NCBI RefSeq assembly: GCF_030696885.1
Contig: NZ_JAUYRI010000012.1
Span: 41,819-105,818, forward strand
Direction of reading: 5' to 3'
Source of the DNA: Thiobacillus sp.
Lineage (GTDB): Bacteria; Pseudomonadota; Gammaproteobacteria; Burkholderiales; Thiobacillaceae
Length of the DNA: 64,000 nucleotides
The notes under the pieces were generated by a model, which saw nothing but the letters and a program-made list of their open reading frames with translations, did no database searches and had not been told where the DNA came from. This document shows positions 23,449 through 32,307 of the stretch, in pieces (position 1 is the stretch's first letter; every line of letters begins with the position of its first letter). The translations under genes and the position numbers were made by a program.

Positions 23449-24641
23449 GGCCGTGCCTCCCGATCGCGGTTGCGTAAGGCGTCACGCGAACGTGTATCGC
23501 CCGGGACCGAGGCCGGCGCCGGCTGCGCCAGTACGTCCGGCGCGCTGGCGTAGGGCTGGCTGACGATCTGCTGCAGTTTGTCGAGCGGCAGATACAGGAG
23601 GCTGTTGCCGCCCTTCTGATCCACCAGGATCTTGCTGGTGTTGTTCATCACGGTTTGCATGGTGTCGAGATAGAGTCGCTGGCGCGTGACCTGCGGCGCC
23701 TTCTGGTATTCGGTCAAAATCTGCGTAAAGCGGCTGGCCTCACCTTCGGCGTTGGCGATCACCGACAGCTTGTAGCCTTCGGCTTCTGCCTGCAGGCGCG
23801 AAGCCAGACCACGAGCACGCGGCACCACGTCATTGAAATAGGCCTCGGCCTCGTTCTTCAGGCGCTCGCGGTCCTGGCCCGCCTTCACCGCGTCGTCGAA
23901 CGCGGCCTGGACCTGCTCCGGCGGCTGGATGTTCTGCAGCGTCACCTGGCTGATGCTGATGCCGGTCTTGTGGCGGTCATGGATGTCCTGCATCAGCTGC
24001 TTGGCGCGCGCAGCGATTTCGGCACGGCCTTCGTACAGCACGAAGTCCATCTTGTTCTTGCCGACGATTTCCCGCATCGCAGTTTCGGCGATCTGCAACG
24101 CGCTGTCTTCCGGCGCGCGGTTGATGAACAGGAATTCGACCGGGTCCTTCAGGATGTACTGCACGGCAAACTGCAGGTCGATGATGTTCTCGTCGTCGGT
24201 CAGCATCAGCGACTCTTTCAGCACCTTGCTCTTGACGTTGTTGCGGTAGCCGATTTCGACGGTACGTACCTGGTCGACGTTGACGATTTCGCGCGACTCG
24301 ATCGGCCACGGGAAATGCCAGCGCGGGCCCGGCTCGGTGGTTTCGACATACTGACCAAAACGCAGCACCACACCGCGCTGGCCGGTGTCGACGATGTAGA
24401 AGCCGCTGGCCACCCACACCAGCGCCAGCACGCCGGCGAGCAGGCCGACCAGATTGCCGCCGCCAGGGAAGCCCTCGGGGGAGAAGCCGTCACCGCCGCC
24501 ACTGCCGCCGCCGGTGTCCTTTTTGCCGAACAGGCCGTTAAGACGCTGATTGACGCGCCGCCAGAGTTCGTCGAGGTCGGGGGGGCCGCCGTCAGGATTG
24601 CGGTTGCCTTTGTTGCCCCATTGCGGGTCGTTCCATGCCAT
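23445..24641 (-). CDS. hflK: HflK, SPFH-domain modulator of FtsH protease
   Basis: 398 aa from the ATG at 24641. Starts with the characteristic MAWNDPQWGNKGNRNP segment, then a Gly-rich stretch, one membrane segment (about 77-98), an SPFH domain (YIVDTGQRGVVLRFGQYV) and a C-terminal coiled coil. The C-terminal Ala/Pro/Arg-rich tail is loosely conserved. Lies 4 bp after hflX; forms the HflKC complex with the next gene product. Longer in-frame starts overlap hflX and are not supported. Confidence 0.95.
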   Translation of the reverse strand: MAWNDPQWGNKGNRNPDGGPPDLDELWRRVNQRLNGLFGKKDTGGGSGGGDGFSPEGFPGGGNLVGLLAGVLALVWVASGFYIVDTGQRGVVLRFGQYVETTEPGPRWHFPWPIESREIVNVDQVRTVEIGYRNNVKSKVLKESLMLTDDENIIDLQFAVQYILKDPVEFLFINRAPEDSALQIAETAMREIVGKNKMDFVLYEGRAEIAARAKQLMQDIHDRHKTGISISQVTLQNIQPPEQVQAAFDDAVKAGQDRERLKNEAEAYFNDVVPRARGLASRLQAEAEGYKLSVIANAEGEASRFTQILTEYQKAPQVTRQRLYLDTMQTVMNNTSKILVDQKGGNSLLYLPLDKLQQIVSQPYASAPDVLAQPAPASVPGDTRSRDALRNRDREARP

Positions 24642-24645
24642 AGCG

Positions 24646-25800
24646 TTATGTGGAGAAGACTGAAGGTTGGAGGGAGACTTCGTCCGGCGCGCCCACTTCA
24701 AGGTGAGACTGGCCGGCGAGCAGGATTTCTGACAGCGCCTCGCGTAATAGTTCAAGTCCCGCGCCGGTTTGCGCGGAGACATACACGCCGTGCAGTTTAC
24801 CATATTCGTCGCGCCCGACTCCCGGCGCAACGCCCGTCAAATCAAGCTTGTTGTAGACGCGCAGCTGCGGCACCGCATCGGCGCCGATTTCGCGCAACAC
24901 CTTGTCGACCGCCTCGATCTGGCGCTCGCGTGCGGGGCTGGAGACATCGATCACGTGCAGCAGCAAGTCGGCTTCGGTGGTGGCTTCCAGCGTGGCACGG
25001 AAGGCGGCCACCAGGTCGTGCGGCAGGCGGTTGATGAAACCGACGGTGTCGGATAGCACCACTTCGCCCACCGCCGGAAGATAGATCTTGCGCGTGGTGG
25101 TGTCGAGGGTGGCGAACAATTGGTCGGCGGCGTAGGCGCCGGCATGCGTCAGGGCATTGAACAGGGTGGATTTTCCGGCGTTGGTGTAGCCCACCAGTGC
25201 CACCGACAGCACCTGCTGGCGCGAGCGCGAGCGCCGCTGGGTGCGCCGCTGCTTGCCCAGCCTGGCGAGTCGTTCGCGCAGTGCCTTGACCCGCACGCCG
25301 AGCAGCCGGCGGTCGGTTTCCAACTGCTTCTCGCCCGGGCCGCGCATGCCGACGCCACCACGCTGGCGTTCGAGGTGGGTCCAGCCGCGCACCAGGCGGG
25401 TCGACAGATGCTGTAGCTGGGCCAGTTCGACTTGCAGCTTGCCCTCGGCGCTTTGCGCGCGGCGGGCAAAGATGTCCAGGATCAGGCTGGTGCGGTCGAT
25501 CACCCGGCAATGCAGGCGGCGCTCCAGGTTGCGCTCCTGCGCGGGCGACAACTCGTGGTTGAAGATGACGACGTCAGCTTCGGTCGCCAGCACCAGCGCG
25601 GCGATCTCGTCGGCCTTGCCGCTGCCCACGAACAGCGCGGCGTCCGGGCGGCTGCGCTTGCCCGTCACCTCGCCCTGGACGTCCAGCCCGGCGCCGGACG
25701 CCAGCAGGCGCAACTCGGCCACGCTCTCGGCAAAATCCGGGTCACCGAAATCGAGCGCCACCAGGATGACGCGTTCACCGCCGGCGTGCCGCTCAAACAC
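24646..25800 (-). CDS. hflX: ribosome-associated GTPase HflX
   Basis: 384 aa. HflX splits stalled ribosomes, notably under heat stress. N-terminal HflX domain (LSPAQERNLERRLHCRVIDRT, LQHLSTRLVRGWTHLE, GPGEKQLETDRR), then a GTPase domain with GYTNAGKSTLFN, DTVGFI and NKLD. I place the start at the GTG 25800 (VFERHAGGE) because GGAG precedes it by 7 nt and it fits the family; a TTG at 25845 would add 15 residues without a ribosome site. In most relatives hfq lies just upstream; here it does not. Confidence 0.95.
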   Translation of the reverse strand: MFERHAGGERVILVALDFGDPDFAESVAELRLLASGAGLDVQGEVTGKRSRPDAALFVGSGKADEIAALVLATEADVVIFNHELSPAQERNLERRLHCRVIDRTSLILDIFARRAQSAEGKLQVELAQLQHLSTRLVRGWTHLERQRGGVGMRGPGEKQLETDRRLLGVRVKALRERLARLGKQRRTQRRSRSRQQVLSVALVGYTNAGKSTLFNALTHAGAYAADQLFATLDTTTRKIYLPAVGEVVLSDTVGFINRLPHDLVAAFRATLEATTEADLLLHVIDVSSPARERQIEAVDKVLREIGADAVPQLRVYNKLDLTGVAPGVGRDEYGKLHGVYVSAQTGAGLELLREALSEILLAGQSHLEVGAPDEVSLQPSVFST

Positions 25801-25952
25801 GGGCGGACTCCCGGTCGAGACACACGGCGGTCGTTGTTGCGGCAAGGCGATGTAGGGTGGGTTTCACAGGCAGGGATTCAGAATGGGACAGGGAACGAGC
25901 AAGCATGCGGCACCCCGGCCAGCGTGGCAGGAACATTTCATTCTAGCCCTTA

Positions 25953-27761
25953 TCACACCAGCTGCGGGCGCCCGAAATGCCAGCCCTGCCCGTAGTCCAC
26001 CCCCATGTCGGCCAGGATGCGCGCGGTTTCTGCATCTTCGACGTGCTCGGCCACGGTGCGCATGCCTTCCTTGCGCGCAAAGTTCGCCAGGCTTTCGACG
26101 ATGCCCGCGATCTTGCGGTCCTGCCGCATATGCGACACCAGCCAGCCCTCGATCTTCAGGAAGCTGACTGGCAGGTGCGCCAGATAGAGGTAGGACGAAT
26201 AGCCGCTGCCGAAATCGTCCAGTGCCAGGCGAAAGCCGAAATCGATGAAGGGCTGCAGGTCGGCACGCAGTTTGTCCAGGCTGACGATGCGCTGGCGCTC
26301 GGTCAGTTCCAGCACGATGGGCTTGACCGGCCCCAGCATCACACTGCAGGTCTGGCAGTAGCTCATGGCATTCTCGAGCATTTCCTCGACCAGGTCGTGG
26401 CGCGCCAGGAATTGCGGCGAGACGTTCACGAAATGGGCAAAATCCGGCGCGCCACCCTGGTCAATGCGGACGACGCAGCGTTGCATCACGCCACGGATCA
26501 CCTGGCGGTCGATTTCGGCCATCAGGCCCAGGCCTTCGGCCATGTCGACGAAATCCTTGGCCTCGACGATCTCGCCGGATGCATTCCCGATGCGGGCGAG
26601 CGCCTCGTCGGCGATGATCTGACCGCTCTGCAGGTCGACGATGGGCTGGGAAGCCTGCCTGACGCGATTTTCAGCCAGTGCCTGCCGCAGGAGCGCGCTG
26701 TTCCATGGCACGCTTGGCTGCGCCACCGTCTTGACCTGATCGCGGCCGTCCGCTTTGGCCCGATACATGGCGTGGTCGATCTGTTCCAGCATGGGCTGGA
26801 CGCCGCTGTCGTTCATGCCGAAGGCGGCCACGCCGGCGGAGAAACTCACCGAAATGGCGCCGACGCTGGTCTGGACGGGCGCCGCGCGGGCCTGGTCGGC
26901 GAGCCGCTGCATGATGTCGGCCGCCTGTTCCAGGGTGCTGCCGTGCAGCACGAACAGGAATTCTTCCCCACCCCAGCGCGCCACCCAGTCGCCTTCGCGC
27001 AACCCGGATTGGAAGCGGCTGGCCATCGTTTTCAACACTTCGTCGCCCACGGCATGGCCGTAGCGATCGTTCACCATCTTGAAATGGTCGAGGTCGACCA
27101 GGGCGAGCGCAAAACCGTGCCCGTCGCGTGGGGTACGCGCCTCTTCCTTCTGCAGGCGCTCTTCTGCGGCTCGCCGGTTGGGCAGGCTGGTCAGCGGGTC
27201 GGTCAGCGCAATGCGCTGCAGCAGATCCTTCTGTGCGGATTGATGCAGCGCGTTGCCGAGCCAGTCGGCGATCAATTCCATGTAGGCGATGTCGACCGCG
27301 TCGGGCGGCGATTCGCAGCGCCGACGCAGAAAAGCCAGCACCCAGCGGTCATCGTCGCCCACCGCCACCGGGAGGCCGGAGTAGGTTCGCAGCCCCAGCG
27401 TGTTCACCACGGGATGGTCGGCATACAGCGGATGCGCACGCAGGTCGGCAATATGGCTGGGTTCGCGGCTGAGCTGCACGCCATGGCACAACACCGTCTC
27501 AACCATCTTCACCGTGCCTTCGGGAAACACTCCCAGCCGGTCGCTGACATAGTGCGCGGTGTAGCGTTCGCCGAATTCGCCCAGCACCACCAGATCCATA
27601 TCCAGCACGTCAGCCGCCATCTCCAGCATGGCGCGGATGCGCTCGGCGTCGGAGAGCCCCCGCTGTACCGACAGCTTCCACAAGGTGTTCAAACGATCGA
27701 CATGCGGGTCGCCCTGGCCGGTTTCGGCCACGCATGAATCGGATGGGGCGGCTGGCTGCAT
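25953..27761 (-). CDS. cytoplasmic GAF-GGDEF-EAL cyclic di-GMP enzyme
   Basis: 602 aa, no membrane segment. N-terminal GAF-like sensor (about 25-175), GGDEF domain (LTDPLTSLPNRRAAEER, active-site variant RWGGEEF, still catalytic in known enzymes) and EAL domain. The EAL residues appear retained (DEALARIG, NVSPQFL, ELTERQ, LDDFGSGYSS, AEHVED, GQGWHFGRP), but the usual KID after the catalytic Lys reads LKIEG, and the first motif lacks the R/W-HP that normally follows EAL, so phosphodiesterase activity is less certain. It sits 41 bp downstream of the apt candidate, in the same direction, within the block that interrupts der-hflX. Confidence 0.9.
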   Translation of the reverse strand: MQPAAPSDSCVAETGQGDPHVDRLNTLWKLSVQRGLSDAERIRAMLEMAADVLDMDLVVLGEFGERYTAHYVSDRLGVFPEGTVKMVETVLCHGVQLSREPSHIADLRAHPLYADHPVVNTLGLRTYSGLPVAVGDDDRWVLAFLRRRCESPPDAVDIAYMELIADWLGNALHQSAQKDLLQRIALTDPLTSLPNRRAAEERLQKEEARTPRDGHGFALALVDLDHFKMVNDRYGHAVGDEVLKTMASRFQSGLREGDWVARWGGEEFLFVLHGSTLEQAADIMQRLADQARAAPVQTSVGAISVSFSAGVAAFGMNDSGVQPMLEQIDHAMYRAKADGRDQVKTVAQPSVPWNSALLRQALAENRVRQASQPIVDLQSGQIIADEALARIGNASGEIVEAKDFVDMAEGLGLMAEIDRQVIRGVMQRCVVRIDQGGAPDFAHFVNVSPQFLARHDLVEEMLENAMSYCQTCSVMLGPVKPIVLELTERQRIVSLDKLRADLQPFIDFGFRLALDDFGSGYSSYLYLAHLPVSFLKIEGWLVSHMRQDRKIAGIVESLANFARKEGMRTVAEHVEDAETARILADMGVDYGQGWHFGRPQLV

Positions 27762-27802
27762 GGTCCTCGCCTGGTCACACTGACAGTGACGCCATTGTAA
27801 TC

Positions 27803-28903
27803 TCAAGGCACGTCTTGCAACTCCACCGTGCGCAGACGCTCAGCCGCCTGTTCCGGGTTGATGGTGTTGACGAACAGCCCCGACCCCAGCTCGAAGCCGG
27901 TGGGGATCGAGGTGCGCGGGCAGATTTCCAGGTGCCAGTGGTAACTCGCGGCGTGAGCCTGCTGCTGGGCATCGTGCGGCACGGCATGGAGGAAAAAGTT
28001 GTACTGCGCCCCGCCGATGACGGCATCGAGCCGCGCCATGGTGCGCTTCATCACCCGCGCCAGGTCGGCGAAATCCTCCTCGCGCACATCAAGGAAATCG
28101 GCCTGGTGGGTCAAGGGCAGGATGTGCACTTCCCACTCGTAGCGACTGGCGAAGGGCTTGATGGCGATGAACTTCTCGCCGCGCTCGACCACGTACTGGC
28201 CGACGTTGATCTTGCGCCGCACCGCGCCCGAGGTGCGATCATAAATCGTCGCCTCGAAAGTCAGCGCTTCGTCGATCAATGCGCAGAAGATGCAGTGATG
28301 GTGCTTGGCGTAGTGCGCGGCGCTGTTCTTCACCTCGGCGTCGACGTTTTCCGGCACCACCGGCATCGCGATCACCTGGCTGTGGGTATGCGGGATCGAG
28401 GCGCCGGCGGCGGGGCCGAAATTCTTGAAAATCAGCACGTATTTCAGCCGATCGTCCGACTCGAACAACTGGCGCATGCGCGTCTGGTAGACGCCGAACA
28501 GTGCCGCCAGGTGCGATTCGGCCATTTCGTGGACGGCGATGCCGTGCTCGTAATGGTCGATGATGACTTCGTGGCGGCCGTAGCCGTCGATGGTCTGCTG
28601 CAGGCCGAAGTTGAAGCCGGTCTGCTCGCGGTCGTCGCCCAGCACCGGATAGAGGTTTTCCACCATGCGGATCTGCCAGTCGCCGCTTTCCGGCCAGCTC
28701 AGAATCACCGGCGGGGTCTTGTGCTCGTTGCCACGGCAGAAGGGACAGGTTTCGACGTGCTTGCGGGTGTCGCGCGGCGCCAGTTCCTCGGCCTTTTTCG
28801 GGCGCATGCTGCGCGCGGTGGCCACCAGCACCGATTCGCTCGGCACGATGGGGTTGATACGGATTTCGCGGACGTCCTTCGAATCGTTGGGGCTGTCTGA
28901 CAT
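27803..28903 (-). CDS. apt: GalT-family nucleotidyltransferase, probable adenylylsulfate:phosphate adenylyltransferase (APAT)
   Basis: 366 aa; ATG 28903 with GGAG 6 nt upstream. The fold is that of galactose-1-phosphate uridylyltransferase: zinc-site Cys pair in TCPFCRGNE, the catalytic histidine-triad motif in SIPHTHSQV, and C-terminal SYHWHLEICPR. No galE, galK or other galactose gene is nearby. In Thiobacillus denitrificans the 'ADP sulfurylase' was shown to be an APS:phosphate adenylyltransferase of this GalT-like family with a subunit near 41 kDa, which fits this length. The reaction would be APS plus phosphate to ADP plus sulfate, recovering energy from sulfite oxidation. Plain GalT remains possible. 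Confidence 0.72.
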   Translation of the reverse strand: MSDSPNDSKDVREIRINPIVPSESVLVATARSMRPKKAEELAPRDTRKHVETCPFCRGNEHKTPPVILSWPESGDWQIRMVENLYPVLGDDREQTGFNFGLQQTIDGYGRHEVIIDHYEHGIAVHEMAESHLAALFGVYQTRMRQLFESDDRLKYVLIFKNFGPAAGASIPHTHSQVIAMPVVPENVDAEVKNSAAHYAKHHHCIFCALIDEALTFEATIYDRTSGAVRRKINVGQYVVERGEKFIAIKPFASRYEWEVHILPLTHQADFLDVREEDFADLARVMKRTMARLDAVIGGAQYNFFLHAVPHDAQQQAHAASYHWHLEICPRTSIPTGFELGSGLFVNTINPEQAAERLRTVELQDVP

Positions 28904-29010
28904 GGGGGTCTCCTCAGCCGGCAAGCATAGTGCAGCCGCGCGGCGGCCGCAGTTCAATCTGCTTATGCCCGCACTGAGGTTTTTTATCCCCGTCCGGATC
29001 AGGGCTTCCG

Positions 29011-29039
29011 TTGACGTGGCCGCGGCCGGCGTCGACAAT
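29011..29039 (+). promoter_or_regulatory. candidate promoter for the two small genes at 29071-29608
   Basis: TTGACG (29011-29016), 17-bp spacer, GACAAT (29034-29039); predicted start near 29046, about 25 nt before the ATG at 29071. Confidence 0.5.
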
Positions 29040-29070
29040 GGCGTTTCCCTGCTGTTTCCGGAGTACCCCC

Positions 29071-29352
29071 ATGGACGAAAAAGCCCTGCACGACGAGCAG
29101 CGCCTGATGCGCATGATGCGCAAGACCCTCACTTCCATCGTGCGCGACACCGCGCCACGTGACGGCAACCCCAGCCCGCTGACCGAGGGCACCATCCTCG
29201 GCATCAAGGATTGCCTGGTGGTGATTTCCAGCCGCGAGACCGAGCTCGCCCGGCTGACCGGCCGCACGCTCGACGAGCGTCCGCATTACAGCGACGAGAC
29301 GCCCACTAGTCACGCCGTCAAGATCAGCAGCATTCCGAAAAAAACCCACTGA
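29071..29352 (+). CDS. small conserved-looking protein of unknown function
   Basis: 93 aa, ATG 29071 with GGAG 7 nt upstream and a candidate promoter before it. Hydrophilic, no signal peptide. The N-terminal half is basic and Met-rich (LMRMMRKTLTSIV), followed by EGTILGIKDCLVVISSRETELAR. I do not recognise a family. Its stop is 1 bp before the start of the next small gene, so the two form a unit divergent from apt. Confidence 0.7.
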   Translation: MDEKALHDEQRLMRMMRKTLTSIVRDTAPRDGNPSPLTEGTILGIKDCLVVISSRETELARLTGRTLDERPHYSDETPTSHAVKISSIPKKTH

Positions 29353-29353
29353 G

Positions 29354-29608
29354 ATGCCGCAAGCCACCAGCCTGTTCACCGATGTCGAATCGAATGTCGT
29401 CGGCACCTCGGCGGTGGTGATCTATTCGCCTTCAGGCAAGGCGAGCCGCACGCGTTTCCCCGAGGGCGTGGTCGAGGTCTACGCCAGCGAGGACGAGGCG
29501 CGCGCGCACGCCGACCCGGAAAAGAGCCGGCACGCCGCCATCGCCAGCGGCCCGTCGCGCTCTTCCGAAGGTTTCAAGATGTTTTATCTGGTGCGCTGGC
29601 TGGATTGA
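29354..29608 (+). CDS. small protein of unknown function
   Basis: 84 aa. Follows the previous small gene with a 1-bp gap and is presumably translated with it. Soluble, with a beta-strand-rich first half (VVIYSPSGKASRTRF, VVEVYASEDEARAHA) and a Trp-containing C terminus (FYLVRWLD). No family recognised. It converges on der across two small hairpins. Confidence 0.7.
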   Translation: MPQATSLFTDVESNVVGTSAVVIYSPSGKASRTRFPEGVVEVYASEDEARAHADPEKSRHAAIASGPSRSSEGFKMFYLVRWLD

Positions 29609-29613
29609 GCGTG

Positions 29614-29675
29614 GTTGTTGCCGCTTCAGCGGCTTTAGTGCATGGCTGTTGCTGCTTTAGCAACTTACAGACATG
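29614..29675. repeat. two tandem 31-bp imperfect repeats, each forming a small hairpin
   Basis: Copies at 29614-29644 and 29645-29675 match at 21 of 31 positions by eye. Copy 1 contains GCCGCT-TC-AGCGGC (29620-29633); copy 2 contains GTTGCT-N5-AGCAAC (29648-29664). They lie between the convergent small gene and der and may serve as transcript ends. Confidence 0.55.
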
Positions 29676-29698
29676 GCCTCCCCCTTGCGGGTGGATGT

Positions 29699-31108
29699 TC
29701 AGTCGGCGCCGTGGACCTTGCGCCGCACCCGCTTCTTGCGCCGCATCCGCGTCGCCTCGCTCTCGGTGAGCGGTGCGCGCTTCTTGCCTTCGAACGGGTT
29801 CTTGCCCGTATCTTCCTTGACTTGGATCCGTAGCGGTGTGCCTTGCAGCTTGAACGCCTTGCGGAAGCTGGCTTCCAGATAGCGCTTGTAGTCGTCGCGC
29901 AGGCCTTCCAGCGCATTGCCGTGCAGGATGATGACCGGCGGGTTCTTGCCGCCCTGGTGGGCGTAACGCGGCTTCGGGCGGAACAGGCCATTCTTCGGCG
30001 GCGCGTGCTGCTCCACCGCCATTTCCAGCACCCGCGTGAGCTTGGGCGTCGTCATCTTGATGAAGGCAGCGGCGTGCGCCGCTTCCACATCCTTCAGCAG
30101 GACGTCGAGGCCCTTGCTCTTCAACGCTGAGATGTAGTTGAAGCGGGCGAAGTCGAGGAAGGCCAGCTTGCGTCCGATATCGCGCTTGATGTCTTCGCGC
30201 TGCTCGGCACTGAGCCCGTCCCACTTGTTGATCGCGACCACCAGCGCGCGGCCGGTTTCCAGCACGAAGCCGGCGAGGTGCGCGTCCTGTTCGGAGATGT
30301 TTTCGCGCGCGTCGAGCACCAGCACCACCACGTTGGCGTCTTCGATCGCCTGCAGCGTCTTGATGACGGAAAATTTTTCGAAGGTTTCGAACACCTTGCC
30401 GCGGCGACGCACGCCGGCGGTGTCGATCAGGATGTAGGGTTTGTTGTCGCGTTCGAACTCGACATAGATCGAGTCGCGCGTGGTACCCGGCTGGTCGAAC
30501 GCGATCACGCGCTCCTCGCCGACCAGCGCGTTGACCAGGGTCGACTTGCCGACGTTGGGACGGCCCACCAGCGCAATTTTCGGGATGCCGAAATCGTCGG
30601 TCTGTTCTTCCTCTTCGGGAAACGGTGCCAGCGCCATGTCCACCAGATCGGCGATGCCGTCGCCATGCGCGCCGGAAATCGCCAGCGGCTCGCCTAGACC
30701 CAGCTCGTGGAATTCGGCGGTCACCACCGCGCGGTTCATGCCTTCGGCCTTGTTGACCGCCAGCAGTACCGGGCAGGTCGCGCGACGCAGGCGGTCGGCG
30801 ATCACCTTGTCCTGCGGCGTGACGCCGCTGCGCGCATCGACCATGAAAATGACCGCGTCGGCCTCGTCGATGGCCTGCAGGGTCTGGCGGGCCATTTCGG
30901 CCATGATGCCTTCCTTGGCCACCGGTTCGAGACCGCCGGTGTCGACCACCAGATACGGTTTATCACCGATGCGGCCGCGCCCGTAATGACGGTCGCGCGT
31001 CATCCCCGGCATGTCGTGCACCAGGGCGTCACGCGTGCCGGTGAGGCGGTTGAATAGAGTGGACTTGCCGACGTTGGGACGCCCGACAAGTACCAGAGTG
31101 GGAAGCAT
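29699..31108 (-). CDS. der: ribosome biogenesis GTPase Der (EngA)
   Basis: 469 aa. Essential double GTPase acting in 50S subunit assembly. Two tandem G domains, each with GRPNVGKST (near residues 7 and about 183), DTGG or DTAG switch motifs and NKxD motifs (VNKAEG, INKWDG), followed by a KH-like C-terminal domain ([20 protein letters not shown]) and a basic tail. The start at ATG 31108 ([14 protein letters not shown]) is standard. It lies 38 bp after bamB. Confidence 0.97.
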   Translation of the reverse strand: MLPTLVLVGRPNVGKSTLFNRLTGTRDALVHDMPGMTRDRHYGRGRIGDKPYLVVDTGGLEPVAKEGIMAEMARQTLQAIDEADAVIFMVDARSGVTPQDKVIADRLRRATCPVLLAVNKAEGMNRAVVTAEFHELGLGEPLAISGAHGDGIADLVDMALAPFPEEEEQTDDFGIPKIALVGRPNVGKSTLVNALVGEERVIAFDQPGTTRDSIYVEFERDNKPYILIDTAGVRRRGKVFETFEKFSVIKTLQAIEDANVVVLVLDARENISEQDAHLAGFVLETGRALVVAINKWDGLSAEQREDIKRDIGRKLAFLDFARFNYISALKSKGLDVLLKDVEAAHAAAFIKMTTPKLTRVLEMAVEQHAPPKNGLFRPKPRYAHQGGKNPPVIILHGNALEGLRDDYKRYLEASFRKAFKLQGTPLRIQVKEDTGKNPFEGKKRAPLTESEATRMRRKKRVRRKVHGAD

Positions 31109-31146
31109 GTTTATCCTAGCTGCGCGCCGGCAGGCCGGCGCGCGAT

Positions 31147-32307
31147 TTATTTGAGTCTGAAAGCGACGACACTGCCTTTGGTCGTCTGCACGGCAAAGCC
31201 CGGCCCGATGTCGACCGGCGCCGTGCGCACGCCGCTGTCGACCTTGGCGCGTGCAACGAAACTGCCGTCGTCGGCCGACAGCACATGCACATAGCCTTCG
31301 CCGTCGGCCACCACCACCCAGGCGCCCAGCGCCAGCGGTGCGGTGACCTGACGGCGCGCCAGCGCATCCTGGCGCCAGCCGGCGCGGCCGCTGGCCTTGT
31401 CGTAGGCGGTCACGGCATCCTTGTCGTCGGTGACGTAAAGGGTGCGTTCGTCCATCGCCAGTCCGCTGTTGCTGGAGGTGTCGCGCGCCCACAACGCGGC
31501 GCCGGTGCGGCGGTCGAAGCAGGCCACCCGGCCCTGGTAGGCGACGGCGCACACCTGCTGCGCGTCCACCACCGGATTGCCCATTACGTCGGCCACCCGC
31601 TCGAGCTCGGTGGCGCCGCGCGGCAGCGCCACCGTGGCTTCCCATAACTGGGCGCCGTTGAGGGCGTTGAGTGCGACCAGCTTGCCGCCGGGAAAGCCGG
31701 CGTAGAGCACGTCGTCCAGCACTACCATGCCACCCGATCCGCGCAGGTTCAGCGCCGGCAAGGTGCGGGTATACAGCCACTTGCGGCTGCCGTCGGCCGC
31801 CGCCAGGCCATGGATGCGACCGTCGCCGGTGCGGGCGATCACGGTGTCGGCCACGGTCAGCAGCTGCCCGCTCACCTCGCTCGACAGCGTCACTTTCCAG
31901 CGCTGCTGGCCGGTGGCGAGGTCGAGCGCCAGCAGTTCGCCCTTGCCGCCGCCCGCCAGGGCGAGGCCCTGCCCCGCCCCCGCGCCAGCCGACAGCTTGA
32001 CGCCGGTATCGGTACGCCAGACCGTGTTGCCATTGGCGACGGCGACGCGCACCACGCGGCTGCCGCCGGCGGCCAGCACATCCTCACCCTCGGCCTGCGG
32101 ACGCAGCAAATAGCCGCCGGCATCGCCAGTCTCGGCTTTCCAGGCTTCGACCAGGCTGGCACGCGGCTTGAATTCGACCAGTTCAGCCGGCTTGGCCTTG
32201 GCCGGGCCGGAGCCGAACCAGCCACCCACGGTGCTGGTCATCGAACCGACCGCACTGCATCCGGAGAGTGCCAGCGCCAGGCTGGCAACGATCACGTGCG
32301 TCTTCAC
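31147..32307 (-). CDS. bamB: outer membrane protein assembly factor BamB (lipoprotein)
   Basis: 386 aa from a GTG at 32307 preceded by GGGGAG. The signal peptide ends in LALSGC, a lipobox, so it is anchored to the outer membrane. The rest is an eight-bladed PQQ-like beta propeller with recurrent segments such as [31 protein letters not shown] and [15 protein letters not shown]. It is part of the BAM complex that inserts beta-barrel proteins. The GTGA overlap with yfgM shows translational coupling; yfgM-bamB-der is a conserved order. Confidence 0.95.
   Translation of the reverse strand: MKTHVIVASLALALSGCSAVGSMTSTVGGWFGSGPAKAKPAELVEFKPRASLVEAWKAETGDAGGYLLRPQAEGEDVLAAGGSRVVRVAVANGNTVWRTDTGVKLSAGAGAGQGLALAGGGKGELLALDLATGQQRWKVTLSSEVSGQLLTVADTVIARTGDGRIHGLAAADGSRKWLYTRTLPALNLRGSGGMVVLDDVLYAGFPGGKLVALNALNGAQLWEATVALPRGATELERVADVMGNPVVDAQQVCAVAYQGRVACFDRRTGAALWARDTSSNSGLAMDERTLYVTDDKDAVTAYDKASGRAGWRQDALARRQVTAPLALGAWVVVADGEGYVHVLSADDGSFVARAKVDSGVRTAPVDIGPGFAVQTTKGSVVAFRLK

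Noticed and set aside
25801..25952. Possible hfq remnant upstream of hflX
   Set aside because: I looked on both strands for an Hfq-like segment (Sm motifs) and saw none; the interval has no usable frame.
27774..27790. GTCAC/GTGAC inverted repeat between apt and the GAF-GGDEF-EAL gene as a terminator
   Set aside because: Short stem and no T run on the coding strand; not convincing as a terminator or operator.
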